Positions 26,925 to 37,744 of a DNA stretch of 64,000 nt are shown piece after piece (the first letter of the stretch is position 1; each line of letters begins with the position of its first letter). A program made the position numbers and the translations under genes. The notes below the pieces were generated by a model. That model had not been told where the DNA came from. It saw only the letters and a program-made list of their open reading frames with translations, and searched no databases. The stretch is taken from assembly GCA_963771595.1 (NCBI GenBank), contig CAVYUC010000007.1, positions 62,001 through 126,000 on the forward strand, in the 5' to 3' direction. The DNA is from CAVYUC01 sp963771595. Lineage in GTDB: Bacteria > Bacteroidota > Bacteroidia > Bacteroidales > Prolixibacteraceae.

Positions 26925-29900
26925 TTATAAATTCACAGATTTAAAAACATAAACAATAGATCGCATTATTTCAGCATAAGCCGGCTTCTTATTTTCCTCA
27001 CCGTTGTTTATTAACCTTTTCCTTTCCTCTTTTGAAAAGGTTGCCAATTCTGAAACAATTTTTTTATGTTCGGGTGAGAAATTGTCAATCCCGGATACAA
27101 TTCTCTGCAACATTTCGGTTATCATTGATAATGAATTCATCATTTTCACATCAGCTTTATCAATATCCTGCTCCTGAAAACAGGAAATAAAGAACGCCAG
27201 TTCGGTAAGTACGTTAAACGTTTTTAACGAAAATGTTCTAAACTGCTCCGGTTCAAAAAGTACAGACTGTATATTGCGAATCCATTTTTGAAGCTGTGGT
27301 TCGGTCTTTTGTTTAATTAAGAATTTTACCTGATCTGCAACTGGCAAATTCACAAAATCCGCCAATTTCATCAATTCGAAAAACCGGTTTATGTTCTCAA
27401 AATCCGGATATTTCTGTATAAATGCCTGCAATGATTCACTGGTTTCAGTTTCCGGAATTTTCTCAAAATCCGAAATTATGTTGCCTGGCAAAGCACACGT
27501 TTTTGATTCGGTTGTTTCGCGGGCAACCTGAACCGATACGTTTGCACTGCTGCTTAAACCAGCTTCATCGGTAACCGTTAACTGAAAATCGAAATTCCCC
27601 GGTTGCGTGAATTTAACACCAGTTACAGCTTTATCCGGCGAATCAATCTGCGCGGTTAATCCGCTGCTTGTCAATTTCCATTCATACGATTTAATGCCAT
27701 CATCCGGATCACTTGAATCACTGCCATCAAGTTGCGTGGTTATTGTTTGTCCGGCAGAAAAGACCAGAAAATCCGGATTTGCTTTGGCCCTGGCAACAGG
27801 TGGTTCATTCTGGCGAGGCAAAACAGTGACCGAAACTGATTTTGAATCACTTGCACCATCGTCGTCAGTCACCGTTAATTTGAATTTGTAAGAACCTTCG
27901 GAAAGTCTGGACACCGTAGTTATACTTTCATTTGGTTTTTCAACACTGGCTTGCGGTCCTGATTCCTGTTCCCAAAAATATGTTTTGATTGTTCCATCGG
28001 GGTCAGACGAAGTACTTCCATCAAGAGTAACGGAATTTTCAGGTAATTGAATTGAAATACTGTCGCCCGGTCTTGCCACCGGTGGTTTATTTTCGGGCGG
28101 TGGAGTTTCACTGAAAGTTACTTCCACCGGATTGCAGTTACTGCAACAATTGTATGGCAGGTAAAAATCAGCAATCACGGTGTTCTTTGGAATTTTATCC
28201 GATTTGTCGTTTGGCCCTTTATATACCACAATAAAAGTTCCGCCGACAGGAACGCCCGCTTTATGCTGAATTCCGGGGTGTTCCTTTGTGTAAACGGAAA
28301 AATTGTTGATGTCCCTGAGTTTATCCAGCTGATTTCGATACTTATCAACCAGAACAATAATTTTATCCATAATACCATTGCATGTACACGACTTTAATTT
28401 TTCGAGCATGGGAGTGTATTCTGAAACAAAGCGTGAATCCGGTTTTTTTGAGGCAGGCACCATCATGCCATCCTTATCGAGTTTGTTGTAGTATTCCGTT
28501 ATCGTTTGTTGCTGTGCCTGGTAATCATCTTCGTTTTTCCGGAGGGCGGTAATAAATGTATCAACATTCCCAATATTGGCAAGGAGCAGGATAATTTTTG
28601 AAGCATCATCGTTGCTCATTACCGGCATTAAATCAGCAATTGCATTTATTTTTTCCATTTGTCCCTCCAATGTCACTCTCATCGTCTCCACCAGGTAATC
28701 TGTTTTTTTGTATGCATCCAGCAAATCACCAAGTTTGCTGCACGCGTTGCCAAGAGTTGCCACATGATGTTGGTACGACTCAACTTCAAAATCACCTGCA
28801 TTTTCAGCTTGCAGCAATTTTGTTATTTCTTCCATTTCGTCCATAAGAATAAGCACGTAATGCTGAATATTCTCCACTGAATTTCCGGTTCTTGGTTTTG
28901 GCAAACCGGCCATATGAATATTTTCTGCTTTTTTGTAATCCAGGTAAACCGATGCCAGCGTATCTTTTTTTATTTCAGCGGCATCGCTCCATACAAAACT
29001 GGTTTTGGCTTCCATGGTGTTAAAAGCACCGGCAACCGGCTCGTTTCCAGTAGATTCTTCCATAAAATTCAACATTAACGGCTCAGTTTTATCCATCACT
29101 TCAATGGAGCCAAAGTTTAAAGTGGTGTAACTTCCCATGTAAGCCAAAGGCAAATCCTTAATCTGAAAGACGAATTTTCCTTTTGAATCCTTCTTTTTCT
29201 GAATTGAACCCCAGTATTTTATATTACTTTGCAGGCAGGCAAGCAGCTCCTTTACGAGCAACCGGAACTGTAGTTGCAAATCGGGCAGAAAACAGCAATT
29301 ATCATCCTGCGAACCAGTTCCGGGTTCTCCAGTTGCAAGAGCAACCAGTTTTACCGGCAAACGAAAATCTGTAATTCGTTTTTTTATCGTTTCAGTTACT
29401 CCCTTAACATCTTTTCCGACAATACCTTCAAGTCTGAAAAAATCGAACGGTTCCAAATCGTAATTTAAGGGGCTCTTAACGAAATCATCTGTTGCATAAA
29501 CTGATGAATGATATGAAAGGTTCTGCTTTTCCCGGTTGCGCTTCGACATAAAAAAACTCCAGCTTTGGTAAAGCGGCACCGATGAATCGGGTTTATAATA
29601 ATACGGAATTGCTTTCCCGGAAACCGGAGCACCGGAAAGCCGGCTTGGTGTTATAATAATTTTTTTGTCATCCGACGATGAAGGAGTTACCGGTGGAAGC
29701 ATAAAATTGTTCAACATCAGCACCATCCGGCGGAAAAGGAATTTCAGTTCCACAAGCAACTCTTTTCGCTGAAAAAGAGGGGAATAAATAAAATTGTGCC
29801 TGAAATCTGATGTTGCATCGAAGCCGGCCGATATTGCTTCACCCAGCAATAAATGCCTCGGAAACAGTGAATTGTCGGGACTGCATTCGCTGATGATTTC

Positions 29901-30869
29901 GTTACCTGTGAGACAGAACTCTTTGTAGGCTGAGGTCAAATCGCTAAACAAATCGTAATAATACTGAATGTTGTAAGCATCGTTGAGCCCCATTGTACCG
30001 TTATGCAAAAATGCAAACTTGCTAATCAGATTAAATGCCACAAACGGATCGTTGGGATATTCCTCACCTATGACAGGTTTAAAGGTCTGCCAGGAATCGG
30101 ACAAAACATTCTGAATTTTCGCGATAAACGGCGCAGTGAGTAGTTCCTGGTAAGCTTTACTAATTTCTTCAGCATGCACCGGCGAACTATTTAAAATATC
30201 CCAACGTGGCATCACCAGGTCGGGCAATTCGTTAAAATCTGAAGCGGTTAAAGAATTACTGTTTGCAGACGATATCAGGATTGCAGCATCGGATTTTTTT
30301 ACCAGCAGCGGACGGAATGTTACCGTTACCTGCGCTCCTTTGTCATCGCACGAATTCGGTTCACAATTTTTATTGTTTTCTTCCACCAGTTCAACAAAAA
30401 TCAAAACTGTTTTGTCGCCATTTTGCAAAAAAGATTTAGTAAGCGCGGTTGTTCCTTCTGATTCGGCTTCCTGTTTCAGTTCCCAAAGATCGAATTTTTG
30501 AGACGGTCCGGATACATTCACAAATTTTTGATAGTATTGACTTTTTACAGCATCAAAAATTTCGGTTGTTCTTTTTGTATAGGAGACTTCAGGCACGGCA
30601 ACCAGGTAGCCGGAGCTTGTTATGCCAACGCCTTTTGTAATTTTTATGCTGCTGCCATCGCCGGCAGTTATTACTTCTAATCCGCACACAATGCCAATAC
30701 CCGATAAATTGGCACGTGTCAATCTCCCCTGTTCATCAAGGTAACCGAACAAATCGTTCAGATTGTCAGATGTTAGCACCTGATCGGCTACAAACTTTGG
30801 ATAGTCTGAATTGGCTGCTGAATTAATCATATTTGTAAATTTATCTTCCGCCTGAACGGATGTAATCAC
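26925..30869 (-). CDS. Large eCIS structural protein with two PKD-type domains
   Basis: The 1314-aa product is not assignable to a named family by eye. Its N-terminus contains SDNLNDLFGYLDEQGRLTR and GIGIVCGLEV, a pattern I associate with eCIS-linked proteins of Bacteroidota. Residues 926-1116 form two PKD/Ig-like repeats (PPVARPGDS..., DGSTSSDPDG, DGSDSSDPDDG). The end (1120-1314) is helical. A Cys-rich NCCSNCNP lies before the PKDs. PKD domains are usually surface-exposed adhesion or spacer modules, so a fibre or host-contact role is possible. It overlaps the next upstream gene by one base (TAATG). Confidence 0.6.
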   Translation of the reverse strand: MITSVQAEDKFTNMINSAANSDYPKFVADQVLTSDNLNDLFGYLDEQGRLTRANLSGIGIVCGLEVITAGDGSSIKITKGVGITSSGYLVAVPEVSYTKRTTEIFDAVKSQYYQKFVNVSGPSQKFDLWELKQEAESEGTTALTKSFLQNGDKTVLIFVELVEENNKNCEPNSCDDKGAQVTVTFRPLLVKKSDAAILISSANSNSLTASDFNELPDLVMPRWDILNSSPVHAEEISKAYQELLTAPFIAKIQNVLSDSWQTFKPVIGEEYPNDPFVAFNLISKFAFLHNGTMGLNDAYNIQYYYDLFSDLTSAYKEFCLTGNEIISECSPDNSLFPRHLLLGEAISAGFDATSDFRHNFIYSPLFQRKELLVELKFLFRRMVLMLNNFMLPPVTPSSSDDKKIIITPSRLSGAPVSGKAIPYYYKPDSSVPLYQSWSFFMSKRNREKQNLSYHSSVYATDDFVKSPLNYDLEPFDFFRLEGIVGKDVKGVTETIKKRITDFRLPVKLVALATGEPGTGSQDDNCCFLPDLQLQFRLLVKELLACLQSNIKYWGSIQKKKDSKGKFVFQIKDLPLAYMGSYTTLNFGSIEVMDKTEPLMLNFMEESTGNEPVAGAFNTMEAKTSFVWSDAAEIKKDTLASVYLDYKKAENIHMAGLPKPRTGNSVENIQHYVLILMDEMEEITKLLQAENAGDFEVESYQHHVATLGNACSKLGDLLDAYKKTDYLVETMRVTLEGQMEKINAIADLMPVMSNDDASKIILLLANIGNVDTFITALRKNEDDYQAQQQTITEYYNKLDKDGMMVPASKKPDSRFVSEYTPMLEKLKSCTCNGIMDKIIVLVDKYRNQLDKLRDINNFSVYTKEHPGIQHKAGVPVGGTFIVVYKGPNDKSDKIPKNTVIADFYLPYNCCSNCNPVEVTFSETPPPENKPPVARPGDSISIQLPENSVTLDGSTSSDPDGTIKTYFWEQESGPQASVEKPNESITTVSRLSEGSYKFKLTVTDDDGASDSKSVSVTVLPRQNEPPVARAKANPDFLVFSAGQTITTQLDGSDSSDPDDGIKSYEWKLTSSGLTAQIDSPDKAVTGVKFTQPGNFDFQLTVTDEAGLSSSANVSVQVARETTESKTCALPGNIISDFEKIPETETSESLQAFIQKYPDFENINRFFELMKLADFVNLPVADQVKFLIKQKTEPQLQKWIRNIQSVLFEPEQFRTFSLKTFNVLTELAFFISCFQEQDIDKADVKMMNSLSMITEMLQRIVSGIDNFSPEHKKIVSELATFSKEERKRLINNGEENKKPAYAEIMRSIVYVFKSVNL

Positions 30870-33800
30870 TAATTTTTCTTTTTAACCTGTTCATCGAGCT
30901 CGTTGTTGCTGATGATTGCAGTATGCCCCAGAAGCACTCTGTTGCCGTCGTTTCCGTCAATACAATCATGCAAAGTAGCTTGTGGATAAACATTTTTCAG
31001 AGTTGTAAACACTTTAAGCAGGGCATCGAGCCGGTTGCGAAGTGTTTCCGTATCGGGTTCAGTTTTGGCCAGTTCCGAAAGCCAGCTGCAATACACATCG
31101 CCAAACTTTTTTAACGATTCTTTGCTCACCCAGCAAATTTTTAATCCCAAATGTGCGGGTGTTTCCATACGGATAGTCTGCTCTGCAAAGCGCCTGAACT
31201 CAATGCCTTTATTGGCCAGCCCGTCTTCGCCGTTTAAAACAATTGTTATCCGAAATGAATAAGGATCACGATCGTCACAATCGCTGCAATCCGAACTGAG
31301 ACAAACGGGCAGCACCGGGTCGCCGACAGCACGTGGCCGCAATAAAACATGTTCCACCACATATATTTTCTCCGGATTGATAATATTGTTGGCAAATGCA
31401 ATAATTTCGTCGCGCGCAGTTTCAGCTTCAGCTTTTGTTTTGAAACCTTGTTTTCGTGTAGCAATTATTTCACCGGTGCTGTCAACCAGGTTCAATGTCC
31501 AAACTTTCGCTTTTTTAATGGTGTAGTGTTCGGTATCAGAAATAAATGCAAATACATTATCAATTTCTTTCTGTGCCTTTTGTTCGGCCTGCGCAAGATC
31601 CATATCCACATACCGCGTGCTGCTGCTCAGGTATATGTTTTTATCTTCGTCAACAAGTCGCCATCTCCGCTCGAAATTTTTTACGTCGGTATCTTTTTCT
31701 TCGTAAAGTTCAACATAACCCGAATAAGTTGTTTTGTATCCCAAAAGCAATTTAATCCGGTTAACAAGCCCCGCCACATTTCCGGAATTACACACCTGCG
31801 AAGGTTCTTTGTAATTAAACGATTTTCCCCTGTCGCGGCTGATTTGCGGAAAATTTTGCAGGAAAGAAATTTTATTCTCAATTAACTGACTGTCTGCAAC
31901 ATCTTTATTCTCTGAATAAGAATAAAGCATCAGTGCATAATCATTAAAAGTTTCGGCAAATCGTGCCAATAAGTGATCGAGAAATTTATTTCGTCTTTCC
32001 AGGAAAGTATCTTTGTCTTCAACCAGCGACTGCAGTTTTGCTGCATCCAATCCGTTGTACAACGATGCAATACCTTCCACTTCTCCGGATTCAAGCAGAC
32101 GCGAAAAATAAGTTTGTGAGACCGAATTATCAACCGCGAACAATTCATCCACATTTGCCAGTTGCGACAAATAATTTACCAGCAGTTGCTCAAAAAACAG
32201 CAAATACGTTTTTAACTGTTTTGCCTGTGCCTTCCGCAGTTCGGAGGCTGTTTCCGGCAAACCAGCCGTGCCGGTGCCATAAGTTAATGGAAGGGAATTC
32301 TGAACCGCGAAATAGGAATTCAAATCAGAATAACGACCATGCGGAACCGGTATATCATTTTCGGTAAGAGCGTATTTGGGTTGTGCATTTTTCCCCTTCA
32401 TAACCTGAAGCGAATCACTTAGTTCGTTGGCATCGGCTAAAAAAGGAAGGCCGTTTTTAAAAACCAGTACTTTACTTCCTTCAATATACAACCGGGACTG
32501 ATGTTCAGGTATTACATTCATACTCCATGGCTGGCTTTCCGCCAAACGGCCACTTTCATCATAACGTGCAAACACAAAATTCTTTACCGATTTTACCCCG
32601 GGAATGTCCATCAACAGGTTAATCACATCCGTAGCATAAAGCGTTTCCCGTAATGCAGCATTTTCAAGTTCATCATTATCGATAAAACCATTGTTAAGTG
32701 CCGGGCCATTAAAAATTTCATCCACAGGAGTTTTTGCATCCAGCAATTCCTGAAGCGAATAAAATTTAATGTCGGGGCTCATGTACTGATCGATGAGAAA
32801 GTATGCTTCACCCAAAATTGCTTCAATATCTGCCGATGGCTCCACTTCCATATCGGCACAAATGGCAATATCTTCAACCTCAACAGCTTTAACCGCACAA
32901 AAATCTTCGGCCAGGTTGCGGTGTTGGTGGAGTGACTGAATGGTTTCGGCAATTATTTTATCGGCCCTTTTTATTTTTTCGAGGTACTTGGGAAATATTC
33001 CGGCTGTGGTTAAATCAGCGATTGCTGTTTTTAAATCATTCAAAACCAGCGCTCTTCGTTCCGAAATATTCCTAAACCAAATGTTAACGGGTACTGCATC
33101 AAAAGTTAATTCTTCGGTTGCAGGATTGTCTTTATCAGGTTTAAAAGTTACTACAACCTTTGCAAAAACAGGTTTGCGCAACGCATTGTCAAGAACCTGT
33201 TCCGGTGAATCCGGGATATTTGCTTCCACCGGAATGGAGGCGGAAATGTGCAAAATTTCAATATTTGTAATTTCACTTTTTTCTCCACGGAAATTTTCGT
33301 ATTTGGCTTTTTCATTTTCGAGTTTCGCCCATGAGGGAAGCCGCATTTCAATGGTGGCATTGGCCAGTTTTGTTCCATTCTGAAAACTGAAGTTGTATTT
33401 TATTTTCCCGCTGTTCAGGTTTCCGCTTTTCTCTTCTTCTTCAAACTCAAGTAAAACGTCATACAATCCGCTAATTACCATCCGATTAGGAGTGGGTTCG
33501 TACTGCAATTTGCTTTTTCTGCAGTTGGCATAAAGGTACAAATCGTTACAAGGACAAATTTTGCAGTTTAGCCAGCCGTTTTTAATTCCATCGATATTGA
33601 TGAGCAGTTTTCTGAAATCGTTTTTTGTCCAGGGATTTACCGTTAAAATGTTTTGTGCAGTGTAAAAAGTCTGACGTTTATCTGCAGGAAACTGTCCGTC
33701 GGCATCTGCAGTTTCCGGAAATTCCGAAGCCAGCAAATCTTTAATATCCAGTGAAGTGCGCAGTCCCAAATCGGTAAGTGCATAAGCCAAAGCTTCCATA

Positions 33801-33949
33801 ATTGTAATACCCGGGTCGTGAATGTTGTAATCTGTCCAAAATTTGCTTCCAAGTTTTTCAATATATTCCATTCCTTTTTGCCGCAGAAATTCGTAATTAC
33901 TGCTTTCGGCAACTGATGGATTTTTTTGTATGGTTATGCTTTTGGCCAT
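30869..33949 (-). CDS. eCIS baseplate protein, Afp12-like
   Basis: The 1026-aa product starts with FLRQKGMEYIEKLGSKFW, TDYNIHDPGITIMEALAYAL and LTDLGLRT. This is the baseplate wedge signature seen in the large second baseplate protein of Afp/PVC-type particles. A CSDCDDRDPYSFR segment near residue 880 is conserved in this class. It probably pairs with the baseplate J-like product just upstream to build the wedge. Its ATG overlaps nothing, but the PKD gene start shares a base with its stop. Confidence 0.83.
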   Translation of the reverse strand: MAKSITIQKNPSVAESSNYEFLRQKGMEYIEKLGSKFWTDYNIHDPGITIMEALAYALTDLGLRTSLDIKDLLASEFPETADADGQFPADKRQTFYTAQNILTVNPWTKNDFRKLLINIDGIKNGWLNCKICPCNDLYLYANCRKSKLQYEPTPNRMVISGLYDVLLEFEEEEKSGNLNSGKIKYNFSFQNGTKLANATIEMRLPSWAKLENEKAKYENFRGEKSEITNIEILHISASIPVEANIPDSPEQVLDNALRKPVFAKVVVTFKPDKDNPATEELTFDAVPVNIWFRNISERRALVLNDLKTAIADLTTAGIFPKYLEKIKRADKIIAETIQSLHQHRNLAEDFCAVKAVEVEDIAICADMEVEPSADIEAILGEAYFLIDQYMSPDIKFYSLQELLDAKTPVDEIFNGPALNNGFIDNDELENAALRETLYATDVINLLMDIPGVKSVKNFVFARYDESGRLAESQPWSMNVIPEHQSRLYIEGSKVLVFKNGLPFLADANELSDSLQVMKGKNAQPKYALTENDIPVPHGRYSDLNSYFAVQNSLPLTYGTGTAGLPETASELRKAQAKQLKTYLLFFEQLLVNYLSQLANVDELFAVDNSVSQTYFSRLLESGEVEGIASLYNGLDAAKLQSLVEDKDTFLERRNKFLDHLLARFAETFNDYALMLYSYSENKDVADSQLIENKISFLQNFPQISRDRGKSFNYKEPSQVCNSGNVAGLVNRIKLLLGYKTTYSGYVELYEEKDTDVKNFERRWRLVDEDKNIYLSSSTRYVDMDLAQAEQKAQKEIDNVFAFISDTEHYTIKKAKVWTLNLVDSTGEIIATRKQGFKTKAEAETARDEIIAFANNIINPEKIYVVEHVLLRPRAVGDPVLPVCLSSDCSDCDDRDPYSFRITIVLNGEDGLANKGIEFRRFAEQTIRMETPAHLGLKICWVSKESLKKFGDVYCSWLSELAKTEPDTETLRNRLDALLKVFTTLKNVYPQATLHDCIDGNDGNRVLLGHTAIISNNELDEQVKKKN

Positions 33950-33958
33950 ATTGAAGCA

Positions 33959-36900
33959 TTATTTATTCAAGTCAGGATTATTTTTATCAGTACAAATCTT
34001 TTCAGATTCAATATTATTCGCTGTAATCTCAGTAATAACGTGCTGCGATGCGGGAACTGAAACCAGAATACTTCGTGCAGTTGAAGCCGTAGTTTCGTCC
34101 ATGTCGTCGCTTGCTGCCGGTGGTTCGCCAATAATTACTTTCATTTTTACGTCGGTAATAAAATCAACGTAATATCTTTCTTCAATAAAATTGATAAGAA
34201 CCGACTTGTACACTTTTCCTCCAAAATCGATGGATGACGTATTTCCCCAAGCCCAGGGCGACAGAAACTGTGTTATCTCTTCCTGAAGCTTTTCTTTATA
34301 AAAATTGAAGTCGTTGTACTGATTGAGGAATTTAACACTGAATTCAAGTTTCACTTCTTCAAACTGAGGCTGAGCTGCATGCAGTTTTACAAAACATGAA
34401 ATTCTTTTTTTCAGATAATTTTCGATTTTGGTTAACGTGCTCTGCTGTGTGTAAGGCTTTAACGGATTAACATCGTTGCGGTTTTGAAGCGATGGAATAG
34501 TGATTACACTTATATATCCGGGTTTAACCTCGTGGTATTTTCCATCTTCAATTTGAGTATGATTGAGGCATTTTACCTTGTAAATTTCCGGGAAAGCTTC
34601 CAAAACCAGGTGCTCATAATCCCACACTGTTATTGCCCGCGATTTATGGCGCAGCCGCTCGCTTACCCTGATATAAAAATGGTTTTCGTCTTCTGCAGCT
34701 CTTCCTCCAAAGGATGAATATGGCTGTAGAATTTTTTTTACGGCGGCATCCGGAGTTTTTAATTTCGAAACTGTTCCTGCAGGTAGCGCGGCATCCAGAA
34801 AACCGACGGCATTATTATTATTTAAGAAGGTTGCCACTGCCGCATTTGCATTCACTGAAATTATTTTGCAGACAGCTTCGGCAGATTTTGTTATTGCCGC
34901 CCGAAGCCAAATGTACCCAGCCGGTAAAATGGTGTTTGTTATGGTGGCCACAGACGGAATTTTAAACGATATAATTCCCGACTGCACAAGCTGCGATGTA
35001 TTGTCACTGTAGGCTGACGATTCGAATTCAACCCAGTTGTTATTACCTAAAACAGACCATTTTATATGTTCCGGTGGTTTAACAGCCAGTGGATCGGTGG
35101 TTCCTTCCATCACCTGAAACAACAGGTTTATACTTTCGTTTGGTTGAAGATTTTCGATGCCGATATAAAATTCACCAATATTTGGTAATCCGGCACCGGG
35201 TTGACTGAATTGCGGCACCAAATATTTATTCTCGGATGCATTTAAATATTTATGCTGTTCGCCTTCGCCAAAAGGATAAATGTGGAAGAAATTGATTTCC
35301 CGGTTTTTAAAATCGGTTTCGCTTGCACTGGTCAAATTGTTTATACAGTGAGCCGAATAGCCGGCATAAATGGACTGGAGCACCGGCGTGTATGGTTCAA
35401 CCGGAAGTGAGATATCATCGGCGGGAATGTTGTTTGCCTGCCGAACCAGGTAGTCGGAATAAGCCACCAAATATTCTTTATGTCCAAATGACTGAGTGAG
35501 TTGCAACGCAATAAATCCTTTACTACTGCTTAAATTATACGACGGATACTCTTCGCCAAAACCTTTAACCGCGTCATTAAAACTGCTTTCCGGCAATGAT
35601 ATTTGTTTTGTTGCAGCAACACCCAATGTTTCCTCACTGCTGAATATTTCATCATTTGGTTTTAGTGTTTTCCAGATTCCACCCTCCAGTTTTTTTAATG
35701 CAATATCCGGGTAATTCGCCCCTCCCAAATCTGCAAAACTTATGTCAGCCCGGTTATCCGGTAAATCTTTCCATTCGAGGTTTAAGTTTAAACTTACATT
35801 CTTTTTTGAAAATATTTCCTTGCTGCCGATAACGAGCCGATTGCCCGCAGTTGGCTGATTTCCAAAGGGCATAAATGGCCTGGAAGCATCCAATGCGCCA
35901 AAATCGCTGGAAAGCTGCAGGTTTTTAAGTCCTTTCTGATTATAGCCCGAATCCATTCCAACTTCAACTTTGATTTCAATCTTTGAGATTGTAATATCTT
36001 TTAAATCATCATATTCGTAAACAGAATCGTTGTTGTTATTCAGGTTAATTTTAAGAACCGGCACTGCCACATTGAAAGTTCCCCCATGTTTTTCAGCATT
36101 GTAATTTACAATGGGAGGCGCAGAACCGGAGATTGTAAAATATATCTCTGCACAATTGGTTGTACCGTCCGACATTTTTCCAACTGATGAAGCCACAGTT
36201 AGCGATTCAACCTTGTACCACTCTTTTTCAGCAGTTAAAAAGCATTCGATATTTTTGCCGCTCAAGGCCAGATTATCATTCAACGCCAACCTAACAAAAA
36301 CCTTTCGTTCGCCTTCCGTGAGGTATAAATAATGCGATGCTACCGCGAAACCAATTTGTGCTTTCGGCATGGAAATATTTTGCAATCTGCCGTCGTCATA
36401 AATTTTATGTACAAACGGGTGCCATTCTTTATTTGCGCTGGTTAGTTCAGGGTCAGTTCCGTTGTCGCTGCTGGCAACCGGCGACGAAAATAACCGGCCG
36501 GTGTTGTTTGTTTCGTTGCCATCCCCGTCAACGGTTTTTTCTTCGGCCCCGGCTTTGTAAACCGTTTTTAGCTGTGTAACTTTTGCTTTGGAAAACACAT
36601 TGCCGTTATCAGTTTGATACCTGACATCCTTTTTCAGACTGTCTTTCCCGGCGTTTAATAAGGTTCCCTGTTCGAGTAAGTACGTTTCAATCTGCCTGGC
36701 AAGTTCAACAACCACATGCACTTTATTTGCTTCGGCGGGTCGGGGTTGAAGCTTTAAAACATCACGATAATAAAAATCGAGATGCCGCTGTGTAATCGTA
36801 TTAATATGCTGCTGAGCAAAACGGAACAACATTAAAAAGCTAAGAAACAAAGCATAATGCGGAGTGTGTTTGTCATAACTTTCAAGAGTTTTTAACAGCT

Positions 36901-37729
36901 CATTTTCAGCTTCATTTACAATTTTTGTATAACCGGATAAAAAAGTATCGAAAATGCCGGTGAATAAATTGTGGTTGGCAGCATGTTCAATATTCAGATA
37001 TTCCTTTTCATCGGCCGACGTTCCTGAATCCACCGGATTTTTAAAAATACTTTCATCGGGTGAAATATCGTTTTTAAAAGAATCCCAATCGGAATAAATG
37101 TCGCTGTCGAACCAGATTTTACCCAAACCTTCGCCATTAATTATTTCTGCTGCATTGGTAAGCGGCAGATTCAAAATCATCCAGTCTTCAGTGATGTTTT
37201 GATTAAGAAATCCGCTGTTTTCGGCCGCTTTGAAATAAGCAACCAATCGTTTAAGCGATGGTGATAATTTTGTTTTTATCTGATTATTAATGATTTGTCT
37301 CAGCGCCGTTTCTTCCGGTAATTTTTTCAGAATGTTGTCAATGGATTTACTCAGTGTCAGGATTGTACTGAACAATTCTGCAAGCTTTATTTTTACCTGA
37401 TCCAACGACAATTTATTTTCATCGTTTCGGATAAAATCAAACCGTTCCTTTATCCGAAGCTGATACCGGCTAATGTTCTGCAGAGCAATTGTACCCAGTT
37501 GTGCAGAAATATCATCCGAAAAAAATGGCTGCCAGTTTCCGGCAGAAATATTGGAACTGCTGTAATAATTTACAAAAGCTGCAAAATTACCTGCAAACAC
37601 AATCCAGTCGGCAAATTCTTTTTCATTGACCCGGGCGTACTGGTTATTATCCATGCCGGGTAAAAGCCGCTGCGCCTGGCTGGTTCCGTTATGAATCAAT
37701 GGATTTTTATGTTCGCTGCAATCGGCCAT
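33959..37729 (-). CDS. eCIS baseplate J/gp47-like protein, Afp11-like
   Basis: The 1256-aa product is the large wedge protein. The N-terminus recalls NGTSQAQRLLPG and the C-terminal third holds the gp47/J motif: GRAAEDENHFYIRVSERLRHK, DYEHLVLEAFPEI, VKCLNHTQ and PGYISVITIPSLQ. Such proteins connect sheath, hub and tail-fibre positions in the baseplate. The gene is separated by 15 bp from gp25 and 9 bp from the Afp12-like gene. Long for the class but co-linear with other eCIS loci. Confidence 0.88.
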   Translation of the reverse strand: MADCSEHKNPLIHNGTSQAQRLLPGMDNNQYARVNEKEFADWIVFAGNFAAFVNYYSSSNISAGNWQPFFSDDISAQLGTIALQNISRYQLRIKERFDFIRNDENKLSLDQVKIKLAELFSTILTLSKSIDNILKKLPEETALRQIINNQIKTKLSPSLKRLVAYFKAAENSGFLNQNITEDWMILNLPLTNAAEIINGEGLGKIWFDSDIYSDWDSFKNDISPDESIFKNPVDSGTSADEKEYLNIEHAANHNLFTGIFDTFLSGYTKIVNEAENELLKTLESYDKHTPHYALFLSFLMLFRFAQQHINTITQRHLDFYYRDVLKLQPRPAEANKVHVVVELARQIETYLLEQGTLLNAGKDSLKKDVRYQTDNGNVFSKAKVTQLKTVYKAGAEEKTVDGDGNETNNTGRLFSSPVASSDNGTDPELTSANKEWHPFVHKIYDDGRLQNISMPKAQIGFAVASHYLYLTEGERKVFVRLALNDNLALSGKNIECFLTAEKEWYKVESLTVASSVGKMSDGTTNCAEIYFTISGSAPPIVNYNAEKHGGTFNVAVPVLKINLNNNNDSVYEYDDLKDITISKIEIKVEVGMDSGYNQKGLKNLQLSSDFGALDASRPFMPFGNQPTAGNRLVIGSKEIFSKKNVSLNLNLEWKDLPDNRADISFADLGGANYPDIALKKLEGGIWKTLKPNDEIFSSEETLGVAATKQISLPESSFNDAVKGFGEEYPSYNLSSSKGFIALQLTQSFGHKEYLVAYSDYLVRQANNIPADDISLPVEPYTPVLQSIYAGYSAHCINNLTSASETDFKNREINFFHIYPFGEGEQHKYLNASENKYLVPQFSQPGAGLPNIGEFYIGIENLQPNESINLLFQVMEGTTDPLAVKPPEHIKWSVLGNNNWVEFESSAYSDNTSQLVQSGIISFKIPSVATITNTILPAGYIWLRAAITKSAEAVCKIISVNANAAVATFLNNNNAVGFLDAALPAGTVSKLKTPDAAVKKILQPYSSFGGRAAEDENHFYIRVSERLRHKSRAITVWDYEHLVLEAFPEIYKVKCLNHTQIEDGKYHEVKPGYISVITIPSLQNRNDVNPLKPYTQQSTLTKIENYLKKRISCFVKLHAAQPQFEEVKLEFSVKFLNQYNDFNFYKEKLQEEITQFLSPWAWGNTSSIDFGGKVYKSVLINFIEERYYVDFITDVKMKVIIGEPPAASDDMDETTASTARSILVSVPASQHVITEITANNIESEKICTDKNNPDLNK

Positions 37730-37744
37730 TTTTATTTTGCTGAT

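Noticed and set aside
30984..30992. Perfect DnaA box TGTGGATAA
   Set aside because: It is single and lies inside the Afp12-like coding sequence.
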